Under the pieces are notes generated by a model that made no database searches, was not told where the DNA came from, and worked only from the letters and a program-made list of their open reading frames with translations. Source: Phyllobacterium phragmitis (lineage in GTDB: Bacteria > Pseudomonadota > Alphaproteobacteria > Rhizobiales > Rhizobiaceae). From it: a stretch of 64,000 bases of DNA. Location: NCBI RefSeq assembly GCF_002980495.1, contig NZ_PVBR01000001.1:310001-374000 (forward strand). The letters run 5' to 3'. The position numbers and the translations under genes are program-made. This document shows, one piece after another, positions 35,492-43,267 of this stretch (positions are counted from its first letter, which is position 1; every line of letters begins with the position of its first letter).

Positions 35492-36316
35492 TTAGACAAT
35501 TTGGTTTAGTGGACTTGGGGTTCCTGTCTCCTGGAAGAACTCGGTGAAAAAGCCTCGGACAGTCTCTCCCCATTCCGGCTGAGTGCCGGTATAATTGCTG
35601 TAGGCAGCCGGCCACCCGGTCTGGCCGGCCAGGATATGTTCATGGACGACGACGTCTGCTTCTCTCAGACGCCGTGCATAGTTCACGCTCTCGTCGCGCA
35701 TCGGATCATCCTCTGCGCTGACCACCAGCGCGGGAGCAACGCCGGCAAGGCGCATGCAATAGCTGGGCGCCGCATAGGGATGGCAGGCCTTGCTGGCAAA
35801 GCCGAGATAGCGGTTCCAGCCATCCACCCACCGGCAGTTCGTCACCGGCATGTCCGCCTTGCGGAACGATCCCGTTGCCATGCACGGATCGAGCATCGGC
35901 GAGAGCAGGATCTGCCCCTGCAGCCCGCCCATGTGGAGGTCGCGGGCCTTCAGCGCCAGTCCGGCGGCGAGATTGCCGCCAGCCTCCTCGCCGGCGACGT
36001 AGAGCGGAGACTTCTTGTCCGCGAGCCTGGCGCGTCCTTTGCACAGGCACCCCAGAAGCCCGAACGAGAACTGGAGCGCTGCGGGAAACGGCTGTCCGGC
36101 AGCATGCGTATAGTCCGCCGCCACCACGACCGCGCCGGCCTCGGCGAGCAGCGTCGCAACCTGTTGCCCGGTTTCCAGCGAGCCGCCGAGAAACGCGCCG
36201 CCATGCAGGTGCAGCACCAGGGGCGGCGCCTTCGCAAGGGCGCAGCCGCGATAGATGCGCACCGGCACGGGGCCGGCATTGCTATCCAGCATCTCCTCTG
36301 TCCAGACCGTTCCCAT
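35492..36316 (-). CDS. Alpha/beta-hydrolase (HSL/esterase family) lacking the catalytic serine
   Basis: The 274-residue product has the hormone-sensitive-lipase-type fold: oxyanion-hole motif HLHGGAFLGGS (HGG at 38-40), VVAADYTHAAGQPFPAAL, and the acid position SAEDDPMRDES (D204). The nucleophile elbow, normally G-D/E-S-A-G-G, reads GEEAGGNLA, so residue 111 is glutamate, not serine. Around the expected histidine, the sequence is HEHILAGQTGWP with no clear H-G-F motif. It is therefore probably inactive as an esterase or has another role such as ligand binding. The reading frame is otherwise intact. It lies just upstream of the efflux operon and is divergent from a LysR gene. Confidence 0.78.
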   Translation of the reverse strand: MGTVWTEEMLDSNAGPVPVRIYRGCALAKAPPLVLHLHGGAFLGGSLETGQQVATLLAEAGAVVVAADYTHAAGQPFPAALQFSFGLLGCLCKGRARLADKKSPLYVAGEEAGGNLAAGLALKARDLHMGGLQGQILLSPMLDPCMATGSFRKADMPVTNCRWVDGWNRYLGFASKACHPYAAPSYCMRLAGVAPALVVSAEDDPMRDESVNYARRLREADVVVHEHILAGQTGWPAAYSNYTGTQPEWGETVRGFFTEFFQETGTPSPLNQIV

Positions 36317-36408
36317 AATATTCGATCTCCGTCTTTGCGGCTTTCATCCCGGGTGGCTGCCCTGGTGGCCGCAAAGACAAATTGTTGACGTTCCTCTTCG
36401 CACAGGCC

Positions 36409-36430
36409 TCCTGACACCATTTTGTCAGGA
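36409..36430. promoter_or_regulatory. Perfect inverted repeat in the hydrolase/LysR divergent region
   Basis: TCCTGACA-CCATTT-TGTCAGGA is a perfect 8-bp dyad with a 6-base spacer in the 249-bp divergent promoter region. Its placement fits an operator for the adjacent LysR-type regulator. A second dyad, GTCTTTGCGGC/GCCGCAAAGAC (36331-36341 and 36368-36378), lies nearer the hydrolase start. Confidence 0.5.
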
Positions 36431-36565
36431 GCAATGCTGCAGAGCACAATGTCGCCCTAAGATGGTATTGTTTTGTGCGGGAAAAAGTCCCAACTTTGTC
36501 ACAACACTGTTTCTGTGGATGAATAATGAACCACAAAAATTCGCATTATCGGCCAGGAGAGTAGT

Positions 36566-37477
36566 GTGGATCAGCTAGCCGCCATGCGCGCCTTTGTCCG
36601 GGTCGTGGAGGCGGGCAATTTTTCGCGCGCCTCGGAATCACTCGCCATGCCCAAGGCAACCGTTACCAAACTGATCCAGGGGCTGGAGGCGCATCTGCGT
36701 ACCAAACTCTTGAACCGGACGACGCGTCGGGTGCTGGTGACCCATGACGGCGCGCTCTATTACGATCGTGCGCTCCGGCTTTTGGCCGACCTCGAAGAAC
36801 TGGACGGCAGTCTGGCAACATCGCAGGCGCTGCCACAGGGGCGGGTGCGGGTGGAAGTATCGGGCGCGCTGGCAAATCTCATCATCATTCCTGCATTAGG
36901 GGATTTCTACGCCCGCTATCCCGATATCCGCATCGATCTCGGCGTATCCGATCGCCCGATCGATATTCTGGCGGAGAATGTCGATTGCGCAATCAGGGCA
37001 GGCGACCTCACCGATCAGTCGTTGATTGCCAGGCGCATCGCACAGATGAGTTTCGTCACCTGCGCGGCTCCGTCCTATCTCGCGAAATTCGGAGAGCCGA
37101 GGCATCCGCATGATCTGGAGCGGGATCACTATGTCGTCGGTTATTTCCGTGCCCAGACGGGTCAGCAGCTCCCCCTAAGCTTCGAACGGGATGGGGAACG
37201 GCTGGAGGTGCACGGGCGCTACATCATTGCCGCCAATGAGGCGGTCAGCTACGTCACCGCCGCGGAGGCGGGAATGGGGATCATCCAGGCGCCTCACTTG
37301 ATGACCAGAAGGCCGTTTCTCGATGGCACGCTGCAGCCGGTTCTCACCGACTGGAAGAGGGAGCCCATGCCGATCTTCGTCGTCTTTCCGCCGAATCGGC
37401 ATTTGAGCAGCAAGGTCCGGGCATTCGTCGACTGGGTCGCCGATCTCTTCGCGAAATCCGGGATCGACGGGCGATAG
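36566..37477 (+). CDS. LysR-family transcriptional regulator
   Basis: The 303-residue product has an N-terminal winged helix-turn-helix ([20 protein letters not shown], then [20 protein letters not shown]) and an effector domain from about 90 to 295 ([20 protein letters not shown] and [16 protein letters not shown]). It resembles the DsdC/CrgA-like large clade of LTTRs. I use GTG 36566, preceded by AGGAGAG. It is divergent from the serine-less hydrolase gene and so is its likely regulator. The effector is unknown. Confidence 0.9.
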   Translation: MDQLAAMRAFVRVVEAGNFSRASESLAMPKATVTKLIQGLEAHLRTKLLNRTTRRVLVTHDGALYYDRALRLLADLEELDGSLATSQALPQGRVRVEVSGALANLIIIPALGDFYARYPDIRIDLGVSDRPIDILAENVDCAIRAGDLTDQSLIARRIAQMSFVTCAAPSYLAKFGEPRHPHDLERDHYVVGYFRAQTGQQLPLSFERDGERLEVHGRYIIAANEAVSYVTAAEAGMGIIQAPHLMTRRPFLDGTLQPVLTDWKREPMPIFVVFPPNRHLSSKVRAFVDWVADLFAKSGIDGR

Positions 37478-37560
37478 CCGCCGGGCAACTTTTTTCGATA
37501 CGCGGCGAAAGCATCGTCTATATTCGCATCCAGCTTATCGGAAACAGCAGAGCGAAACGA

Positions 37561-38208
37561 ATGCCGTCACATGAGTTGTTTATCGCCTTTCTCGTCACCA
37601 CGGCGATCTTCGCCTTTGTTCCCGGTCCGGCTATGCTTTATGCTGCGGCGCAGACCATGGCGCGCGGCCGATGGTCCGGCCTGATGGCGGCTTTCGGCAT
37701 TCATCTCGGCGGCTATGTCCATGTGATCGCGGCGGCTGCCGGGCTGTCGGTGCTTTTTCATGCCGTGCCCATGCTCTACCTCGTGGTCAAATTCGCCGGC
37801 GGGGCCTATCTGGTCTGGCTGGGGATTTCGCTGTTCCGCGCCAAGGCACATGGGGAGGAGACGGCCATGCCGGGCACTTTGCCCCAACCTGGACCCAAAT
37901 CCGGCCGCCGGGCTTTTCTGGAGAGCGTCACGGTGGAGGTTCTCAACCCCAAGACGGCGATCTTCTTCATGGCCTTCCTGCCGCAATTCATCGATCCCTC
38001 GGCCGGATGGCCCGTCTGGATTCAGTTCCTTCTTCTCGGAACCATCGTCAATCTGATATTCTCCTTCACCGATGTCGCTTCCGTGGTGCTGGCGGGCGCG
38101 GTGATCAACCGGTTGCGGCGCTCGGGTAGAGTACAGCGCCTCATGCAACGGGCGGGCGGTGCACTGATTGTCGGTCTCGGCATCCATCTCGCCTTCCATA
38201 AAGGCTGA
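37561..38208 (+). CDS. LysE/RhtB-family amino-acid exporter
   Basis: A 215-residue inner-membrane protein with about six transmembrane helices. Family signatures are FAFVPGPAMLYAAAQTMARGR (N-terminal), VVKFAGGAYLVWLGISLFR, and ESVTVEVLNPKTAIFFMAFLPQF (the conserved N-P-K). RhtB members export threonine, homoserine lactones or other amino acids; the substrate here cannot be read from sequence. It follows the LysR gene in the same direction with an 83-bp gap, which could make it a target of that regulator. Confidence 0.9.
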   Translation: MPSHELFIAFLVTTAIFAFVPGPAMLYAAAQTMARGRWSGLMAAFGIHLGGYVHVIAAAAGLSVLFHAVPMLYLVVKFAGGAYLVWLGISLFRAKAHGEETAMPGTLPQPGPKSGRRAFLESVTVEVLNPKTAIFFMAFLPQFIDPSAGWPVWIQFLLLGTIVNLIFSFTDVASVVLAGAVINRLRRSGRVQRLMQRAGGALIVGLGIHLAFHKG

Positions 38209-38291
38209 TTACGCCAGGGTGCCGGTGTGCATACCATCTGATTTTGAGCTATGGTGACCAACAATCCGGCTGCTCATCTCGGGAACAGGCA

Positions 38292-38456
38292 ATGGCGATT
38301 TATCTTCTCGCGCTCTTGATCGGTATCGTCGCGGGGCTTCGGGCAATGACCGCTCCGGCAGCAGTAAGTTGGGCCGCCGGCAAAGACCGGCCTGCGGCAC
38401 TGATAGAAGATGCCGTCGCCATGGTCGCAGCGATCCTGATCGTGAGGGCGGTCTGA
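38292..38456 (+). CDS. 54-residue remnant of a DUF4126 membrane protein with internal deletion
   Basis: The frame encodes MAIYLLALLIGIVAGLRAMT followed by APAAVSWAA, the usual N-terminus of DUF4126 proteins, then immediately GKDRPAALIEDAVAMVAAIL, which is their usual C-terminus. Full-length members are, as I recall, about 150-200 residues, so around 100 central residues are missing in frame. The two ends are joined at codon 29/30 and the frame is open. The stop overlaps the following reductase start (TGATG). It may be a functional mini-protein, as both ends are hydrophobic, or a decaying gene kept for translational coupling. Confidence 0.6.
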   Translation: MAIYLLALLIGIVAGLRAMTAPAAVSWAAGKDRPAALIEDAVAMVAAILIVRAV

Positions 38457-39838
38457 TGACGAAGCAGTTCGATGCGATTATCATCGGAGCGGGGCAGGCG
38501 GGTCCGTCATTGGCCGGCCGTCTCACCGCCGCCGGCATGAACGTAGCGCTGATCGAGCGCAAGCTGATCGGCGGCACCTGCGTCAATACCGGCTGCACGC
38601 CGACCAAGACGCTGGTCGCCAGTGCCTATGCCGCCCATCTGGCACGCCGGGCCGCGAGTTACGGCGTGACCGTTTCAAGCGATGTTAAAGTCGACATGAA
38701 GGCGGTCAAGGCGCGCAAGGACGCTGTTTCGGGCAAATCGCGCAACAATCTGGAAGGCTGGCTGGGTGGCATGGAGCGCTGCACCGTCATCCGCGGCCAT
38801 GCGCGTTTCGAATCCGCGCACGAGGTCAGGGTCGGCGAGGAACTGTTGTCGGCGGACCGCATTTTCATCAATGTCGGCGGCCGGGCGCTGGTGCCCGATA
38901 TGCCCGGCGTCGGCGAGATCGACTATCTCACCAACACCTCCATCCTCGATCTCGACACCCTGCCGCGCCATCTCGTCATCGTCGGCGGCAGCTATGTCGC
39001 GCTGGAATTCGCGCAGATGTACCGCCGTTTCGGCAGCGCCGTGACGGTGCTGGAGAGAAAGCCGCATCTGATCGCCCGCGAGGACGAGGACGTCTCCACA
39101 GCGGTCAAGGATATTCTCGAAGCGGAAGGCATCCATATCCGGCTCAATTCCGAATGCATCAGCTTTTCGCCGCGGGGAAGCGATATCGCAGTCGGCGTCG
39201 ATTGCCAGTCCGGCGATAAGGACGTGCTGGCCTCGCATGTCCTGCTGGCGGTTGGGCGACAGCCGAATACCGACGATCTTGGTCTCGACAAAGCCGGCGT
39301 CGAAACGGACAAACGCGGCTATATCACGGTGGACGACCAGTTGCGCACCAATGTCGCCGGCATATGGGCGCTCGGCGACTGCAACGGCAAGGGCGCCTTC
39401 ACCCACACATCCTACAATGATTTCGAGATCGTCGCCGCCAATCTGCTCGATGACGATCCCCGCCGCGTCAGCGACAGGCTGCCCGCCTACGCGCTCTATA
39501 TCGATCCGCCGCTCGGCCGGGTCGGCCTCAGCGAAGCCGAGGCGCGCAAATCAGGAAAGCGGCTGCTGATCGGCACGCGCCCGATGACCAGGGTGGCCCG
39601 CGCCGTCGAGCGCGGCGAAACGCAGGGCTTCATGAAGATCATCGTCGATGCCGATACGCATCAGATTCTCGGCGCATCCATTCTCGGCGTAAGCGGCGAC
39701 GAGGCCATCCACTGCATTCTCGACATCATGTATGCCAAAGCGCCCTATACGACGCTGCAACGCGCCGTGCATATCCATCCGACGGTTTCGGAGCTCATTC
39801 CGACGGTGTTGGGCGAGTTGAAGCCGGTGGATGGATGA
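38456..39838 (+). CDS. FAD-dependent pyridine nucleotide-disulfide oxidoreductase (mercuric-reductase-like)
   Basis: The 460-residue product belongs to the glutathione reductase/dihydrolipoamide dehydrogenase family. Residues 4-30 bind FAD (FDAIIIGAGQAGPSLAGRL); the redox disulfide is GGTCVNTGCTPTKTL (about 43-57). The second nucleotide-binding site is HLVIVGGSYVALEFAQMYRR, and FAD again at IWALGDCNGKGAFTHTSYND. The C-terminal dimer domain has AVHIHPTVSELIPT with the conserved His and Glu. The N-terminal metal-binding domain and C-terminal cysteine pair of true mercuric reductases are absent, so a disulfide or quinone substrate is likelier. The start is coupled to the upstream mini-gene. A compact Bru-RS-like hairpin follows. 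Confidence 0.88.
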   Translation: MTKQFDAIIIGAGQAGPSLAGRLTAAGMNVALIERKLIGGTCVNTGCTPTKTLVASAYAAHLARRAASYGVTVSSDVKVDMKAVKARKDAVSGKSRNNLEGWLGGMERCTVIRGHARFESAHEVRVGEELLSADRIFINVGGRALVPDMPGVGEIDYLTNTSILDLDTLPRHLVIVGGSYVALEFAQMYRRFGSAVTVLERKPHLIAREDEDVSTAVKDILEAEGIHIRLNSECISFSPRGSDIAVGVDCQSGDKDVLASHVLLAVGRQPNTDDLGLDKAGVETDKRGYITVDDQLRTNVAGIWALGDCNGKGAFTHTSYNDFEIVAANLLDDDPRRVSDRLPAYALYIDPPLGRVGLSEAEARKSGKRLLIGTRPMTRVARAVERGETQGFMKIIVDADTHQILGASILGVSGDEAIHCILDIMYAKAPYTTLQRAVHIHPTVSELIPTVLGELKPVDG

Positions 39839-39851
39839 CGACCAACTGCCC

Positions 39852-39923
39852 TTCACCCCCTCTGCCCTACCGGGCATCTCCCCCTCAGGTGGGGAGATGC
39901 CCGGTAGGGCAGAGGGGGGTGAA
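39852..39923. repeat. Bru-RS-like element, compact copy 4
   Basis: The outer arms TTCACCCCCTCTGCCCTACC and complement run directly into the inner CATCTCCCC/GGGGAGATG arms, with the central spacer deleted. The result is one 72-base hairpin between the reductase and the convergent nadQ-like gene, where it could terminate both transcripts. Confidence 0.9.
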
Positions 39924-39948
39924 TGAAGCCCACGACCCGTAAAACTAC

Positions 39949-40941
39949 CTACCGAACCCCCACCCGCAGCCCCGGCGCCGGGCGTTCCTCCAGCACCTCA
40001 TGCCGAAACCGATAGAGCGCGGCGGGGCGGCCGCGGGGCTGCGTCAGCGTTGCGCCGGTCGGTTCGACCAGTTCCGCGCTTTCGACCAGGCGGCGGAAAT
40101 TCTGCTTGTGCAGATGGCGGCCCGAGATAGCCTCGACCGTTTCCTGAAGCGCGGTCAGCGTGAAGCTCGGCGGCATCAGTTCGAAGATCACCGGGCGATA
40201 TTTGAGCTTGCCGCGCAGCCGTGCGATGGCCGTCGCCAGAATGCGCCGGTGATCGAAGGCCATGGCCCGCCCAAGTGGTGCGGAAAGCGGAGGATAGGAC
40301 GCATTGCCGTCATTGAAGGCTTCCTCGACCAGTCCTGCCTCGTAAAGAAGCTCGTAGCGTTCGAGCACGCGCTCCTCGTCCCAGGGAACGCCATCGAGGC
40401 CGAACGCCAGCCGCAGACGCATCAGGCGCGGCAGGAGACGCTGCATCGGCGGCTCCGCCTGTGCCGGTTTTTCCCTGTCTTTGGCCCAGCGCGACAGGGC
40501 GGGCAGGATGATCTCGTCGATCAGCGTCGGCTTGCCGCCGCGCCAGTCCTCCCACGGCAGGAAGCCATACCATGCGCGCCAGCGCCCGGATTGCATCGAG
40601 GTAGGACTCTCATTATGGGCGATTGCAGCGCGGGTTAGCGCGAGATAGCCGACCGAGACGACATGCGCCCCGTCCTCCGCTGAAGTCTTGTAGCGGCCGC
40701 GGTCGCCGAAGGTGTAGAGCTGTTCGACATAGCCGAGTTTCAACCGCGTCTGTTCGCTCACCCAGGCCCGCAGGCCGGTTTCGAGCGTGCGGTGGGCGAG
40801 GGGATCGAAGGGACCGAAAGGCAGGCCATCGAGTGCCGAGGCGCTGGTCTCGGGCGCACAAAGGATCAGCGGATCGTTCTCCACCACCGCGACGATCGCC
40901 GCGCTGAGGCCAATTTCGACGGCTGTGGCGGTCGGTGGCAT
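39949..40941 (-). CDS. nadQ: NadQ-like Nudix-related transcriptional regulator of NAD synthesis
   Basis: This 330-residue protein of the COG4111 type has a degenerate Nudix-like N-terminal half (about 5-150: VAVVENDPLILCAPET, LKLGYVEQLYTFGDRGRY) and a C-terminal winged helix (about 245-320: PSFTLTALQETVEAISGRHL, HKQNFRRLVESAELVEPTG, RPAALYRF) like NrtR. It has no intact Nudix box (GX5EX7REUXEEXGU), so it is a sensor rather than a hydrolase. In alphaproteobacteria, NadQ is the name given to the regulator of nadABC. The nadABC cluster lies 12 kb away in this window and carries a palindrome upstream of nadA. ATG 40941 is preceded by GTG 40944; either could be used. An ACCTC-TATATG-GAGGT dyad (40953-40968) just upstream could be autoregulatory. 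Confidence 0.75.
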   Translation of the reverse strand: MPPTATAVEIGLSAAIVAVVENDPLILCAPETSASALDGLPFGPFDPLAHRTLETGLRAWVSEQTRLKLGYVEQLYTFGDRGRYKTSAEDGAHVVSVGYLALTRAAIAHNESPTSMQSGRWRAWYGFLPWEDWRGGKPTLIDEIILPALSRWAKDREKPAQAEPPMQRLLPRLMRLRLAFGLDGVPWDEERVLERYELLYEAGLVEEAFNDGNASYPPLSAPLGRAMAFDHRRILATAIARLRGKLKYRPVIFELMPPSFTLTALQETVEAISGRHLHKQNFRRLVESAELVEPTGATLTQPRGRPAALYRFRHEVLEERPAPGLRVGVR

Positions 40942-40982
40942 CACACCCTGATACCTCTATATGGAGGTGCCGCGGCGGCGAT

Positions 40983-41142
40983 ACCCCCCTCTGGCCTGCC
41001 GGCCATCTCCCCCTCAAGGGGAGAGATTACGCTTGTGTCAATGTTCAGCGCCAATCGCAAGCGTTGCAGAATGCGAGCCGAAAGCCGTGTCGGCCGATCT
41101 CCCCCCTTGAGGGGGAGATGGCCGGCAGGCCAGAGGGGGGTG
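40983..41142. repeat. Bru-RS-like palindromic element, copy 5
   Basis: The arms are ACCCCCCTCTGGCCTGCCGG and its mirror at 41123-41142. The inner TCTCCCCTTGA / TCAAGGGG-type arms and a spacer (GCCAATCGCAAGCGTTGCAG) match other full-length copies. It lies upstream of nadQ and downstream of the phosphatase gene. Confidence 0.9.
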
Positions 41143-41171
41143 TGAAGGCGATTCCATTTGAACATATCGCT

Positions 41172-41687
41172 CTACACCTCCAGAGGCAGGACGAAGGGGA
41201 CGCCCTCGAACGCCTCCGCGCCCCGGCCGATCGCATTGACTGCGTCGACCATGCGCCCGCCGCGTCCGAGCAGATCGTCGGCAAGCGAAACCAGGCGGAT
41301 GTTCGGCGTCGCCGATGGTGCGCGGGTGCGCAGAAGACTGGCAAGCTCGACAGTGTTCATGTCGGGATTGAGTGCGTTCGCTACGATATAGGCGGCGGCC
41401 GTCGAGCGTGAGATGCCGGCAAAACAATGAATGAGCAGCGGCGCCTGCCGATCCCAGCGCCGGGCGAAGTCGATGAGCTTTTCCACATGCTGGGTAGCCG
41501 GCAGCGTCATCCCCGGCATGTCCTGCACGATATCGTTGAAGCCGAGAAACAGATGGCGGTCCGCTTCGATGCAGTCCGGCCGCTTGATCAGCGTGCCGAT
41601 ATTGATCAATGAAACCATAGCGCGCGGACGAAAGGTCTGCGCGGCTTCGCCAAGGCGAGAGAGCGGTGAGACGACGATATGCGGCAT
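41172..41687 (-). CDS. Protein tyrosine / dual-specificity phosphatase
   Basis: The 171-residue product has the cysteine-phosphatase signature LLIHCFAGISRSTAAAYI (HCX5R; nucleophile C88, R94). The general-acid loop is FLGFNDIVQDMPGM (D52). No extra domain is present. Substrate is unknown. ATG 41687 is chosen because AGGAG lies five bases ahead, and it overlaps the stop of the HD-domain gene by one base (TGATG). The order ygfZ-HD-phosphatase is a coupled three-gene operon. Confidence 0.85.
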   Translation of the reverse strand: MPHIVVSPLSRLGEAAQTFRPRAMVSLINIGTLIKRPDCIEADRHLFLGFNDIVQDMPGMTLPATQHVEKLIDFARRWDRQAPLLIHCFAGISRSTAAAYIVANALNPDMNTVELASLLRTRAPSATPNIRLVSLADDLLGRGGRMVDAVNAIGRGAEAFEGVPFVLPLEV

Positions 41688-42319
41688 CAGCACTCCTGTT
41701 TTCCGCCTCGCGCCGTGTCGAGCGCGAAGAAACGGTCGAGAAAATCCTTTTGCACGTTTTGCGTCGCGCGCGGAAAAAGGTCCAGCCCCTGCGGGTCGAT
41801 TCCGCGCGGCCGGCCGAAAAACCGCACCGCTTCGCCCTCCGAAAAACCCGCAAGCCGCGTCGCCTCGAAGAATGCGGCGATCTGGTCAACCCGCTTGATC
41901 TGTGCCTTCAACGGCGCCGGCATCGCGGCAGGCAGCGAAAAGCGCAGATGGACCGCTACCTGAAGCCGCGTTTCGATCGCCTTGTAGCCGCCGCCGACCA
42001 CCGCCTTGAAGGGCGATATCATGTCGCCGATGACATATTCAGGCGCGTCGTGCAGTAGCGCCATCATCCGCCGCTCAGGCAAAGCGTCCGGCTCGATCCG
42101 CGAAAAAATCTGCTCCACGAGAAGCGAGTGCTGCGCGACGGAAAAGGCATGGTCGCCGGCGGTCTGGCCGTTCCAACGCGCCACGCGCGACAGCCCGTGG
42201 GCGATATCGGATATCTCCACATCGAGCGGCGAGGGATCGAGCAGGTCGAGCCTGCGCCCCGACAGCATGCGTTGCCACGCCCGCGACTTGCCGCTTGCGG
42301 CCAATTTGTCCGCGGCCAT
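41687..42319 (-). CDS. HD-domain hydrolase (YfbR-like)
   Basis: A 210-residue metal-dependent phosphohydrolase. The HD site is seen in HAFSVAQHSLLVEQIFSRI (first His), MMALLHDAPEYVIGDMISPFK (H-D), and KRVDQIAAFFEA (last Asp). This arrangement fits YfbR/5'-deoxynucleotidase-like enzymes, which hydrolyse dNMPs; the substrate here is not proved. It overlaps ygfZ upstream and the phosphatase downstream (each by one base), so all three are translated together. Confidence 0.85.
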   Translation of the reverse strand: MAADKLAASGKSRAWQRMLSGRRLDLLDPSPLDVEISDIAHGLSRVARWNGQTAGDHAFSVAQHSLLVEQIFSRIEPDALPERRMMALLHDAPEYVIGDMISPFKAVVGGGYKAIETRLQVAVHLRFSLPAAMPAPLKAQIKRVDQIAAFFEATRLAGFSEGEAVRFFGRPRGIDPQGLDLFPRATQNVQKDFLDRFFALDTARGGKQEC

Positions 42320-43194
42320 CAGGCGTTCTCGGATGCCTGTTCGGGAAAGCCGAACCGCGCGGCAGGTGGAATGGCGAGCACCACCGCCACATCGCCGACG
42401 AGGATCGGCGTGCCTGAAACCATCGCATCCTTCACCCGGTCGATGCGAACCAGAGCCAGCGCCTTGTTGCCGGACACACTGCCGAGCGTGCCGATCTCGC
42501 GCCCGCCTGAAGTGAGCGGCGTGCCCGTGGCGGGCAGGTCCGCACCGCCCGTTGCGATCAACACGCGCCGCCGCGCGGTACCGCGATGCTGCATCCGCGA
42601 CACCACTTCCTGCCCGATGAAGCAGCCCTTGCGGAACGAGACACCGCCCGTCTGGTCGAGATTGACATCATGCGGAAAGACATTGCCAAGGGTGAAATCG
42701 CAGCCGCCTTCCGCCACGCCATGGGCGATCCTGAGCGCCGCCCACTCGGCTTCATCGGTTGCATCGGCGATTTCGCCATAATGGCGCAGAACCTTCATTT
42801 CAGCGGGAAAACGACCATCGAGTACGGTTGAATCATCGTGTGAGGAAACGGAATCATTTCCCCAGGAAACGCTGACAAATGATTCATTCTGCAATGAAAT
42901 TTCCGCTTTCGACCGCAGCCGGTAAAGCGTCAGCCGCTTGGCGAAATCCGCCGCATGGCTGGCGGCAAGGTCGAAGAGCAGCCCGCCTTCCACGCGCGAG
43001 ACGAGAAAATCGAACATGATCTTGCCCTGCGGCGTAAGCAGCGCGCCGGGTTTCATCTCGCCTTTCCCGAGATCATCGAGATCGGTGGTGATGATCGCCT
43101 GCAGGAATTTCTCGGCATCCTCGCCGGTGGCGCGGACGAGCGCCCGCCCGCTCAGATTGACGGGCCGTGTTGTCGATTGGACCGGTGCTGCCAT
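42319..43194 (-). CDS. ygfZ: Folate-binding Fe-S cluster assembly protein YgfZ
   Basis: A GcvT-like tetrahydrofolate-binding protein that supports Fe-S enzymes (in bacteria YgfZ, in mitochondria IBA57). The 291-residue product has the diagnostic motif KGCFIGQE at 189-196, preceded by LDQTGGVSFR. The N-terminal domain begins VNLSGRALVRATGEDAEKFL and QAIITTDLDDL. ATG 43194 follows AAGGGTG. It is the first gene of the coupled operon with the HD hydrolase and the phosphatase. It is divergent from the dihydroorotase-like gene across 73 bp. Confidence 0.93.
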   Translation of the reverse strand: MAAPVQSTTRPVNLSGRALVRATGEDAEKFLQAIITTDLDDLGKGEMKPGALLTPQGKIMFDFLVSRVEGGLLFDLAASHAADFAKRLTLYRLRSKAEISLQNESFVSVSWGNDSVSSHDDSTVLDGRFPAEMKVLRHYGEIADATDEAEWAALRIAHGVAEGGCDFTLGNVFPHDVNLDQTGGVSFRKGCFIGQEVVSRMQHRGTARRRVLIATGGADLPATGTPLTSGGREIGTLGSVSGNKALALVRIDRVKDAMVSGTPILVGDVAVVLAIPPAARFGFPEQASENA

Positions 43195-43267
43195 GCGTTC
43201 ACCCTTGCCTTTCCTTCCCTTGTTACGTAAGCCGCATATCGAGAGGCCGCAAGACGGAGAAAACCAG

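Noticed and set aside
30897-36316. Efflux pair plus hydrolase as a single three-gene system
   Set aside because: The hydrolase has its own divergent promoter region, and only a 35-bp gap joins it to the adaptor gene; linkage is possible but not supported by any shared domain or overlap.
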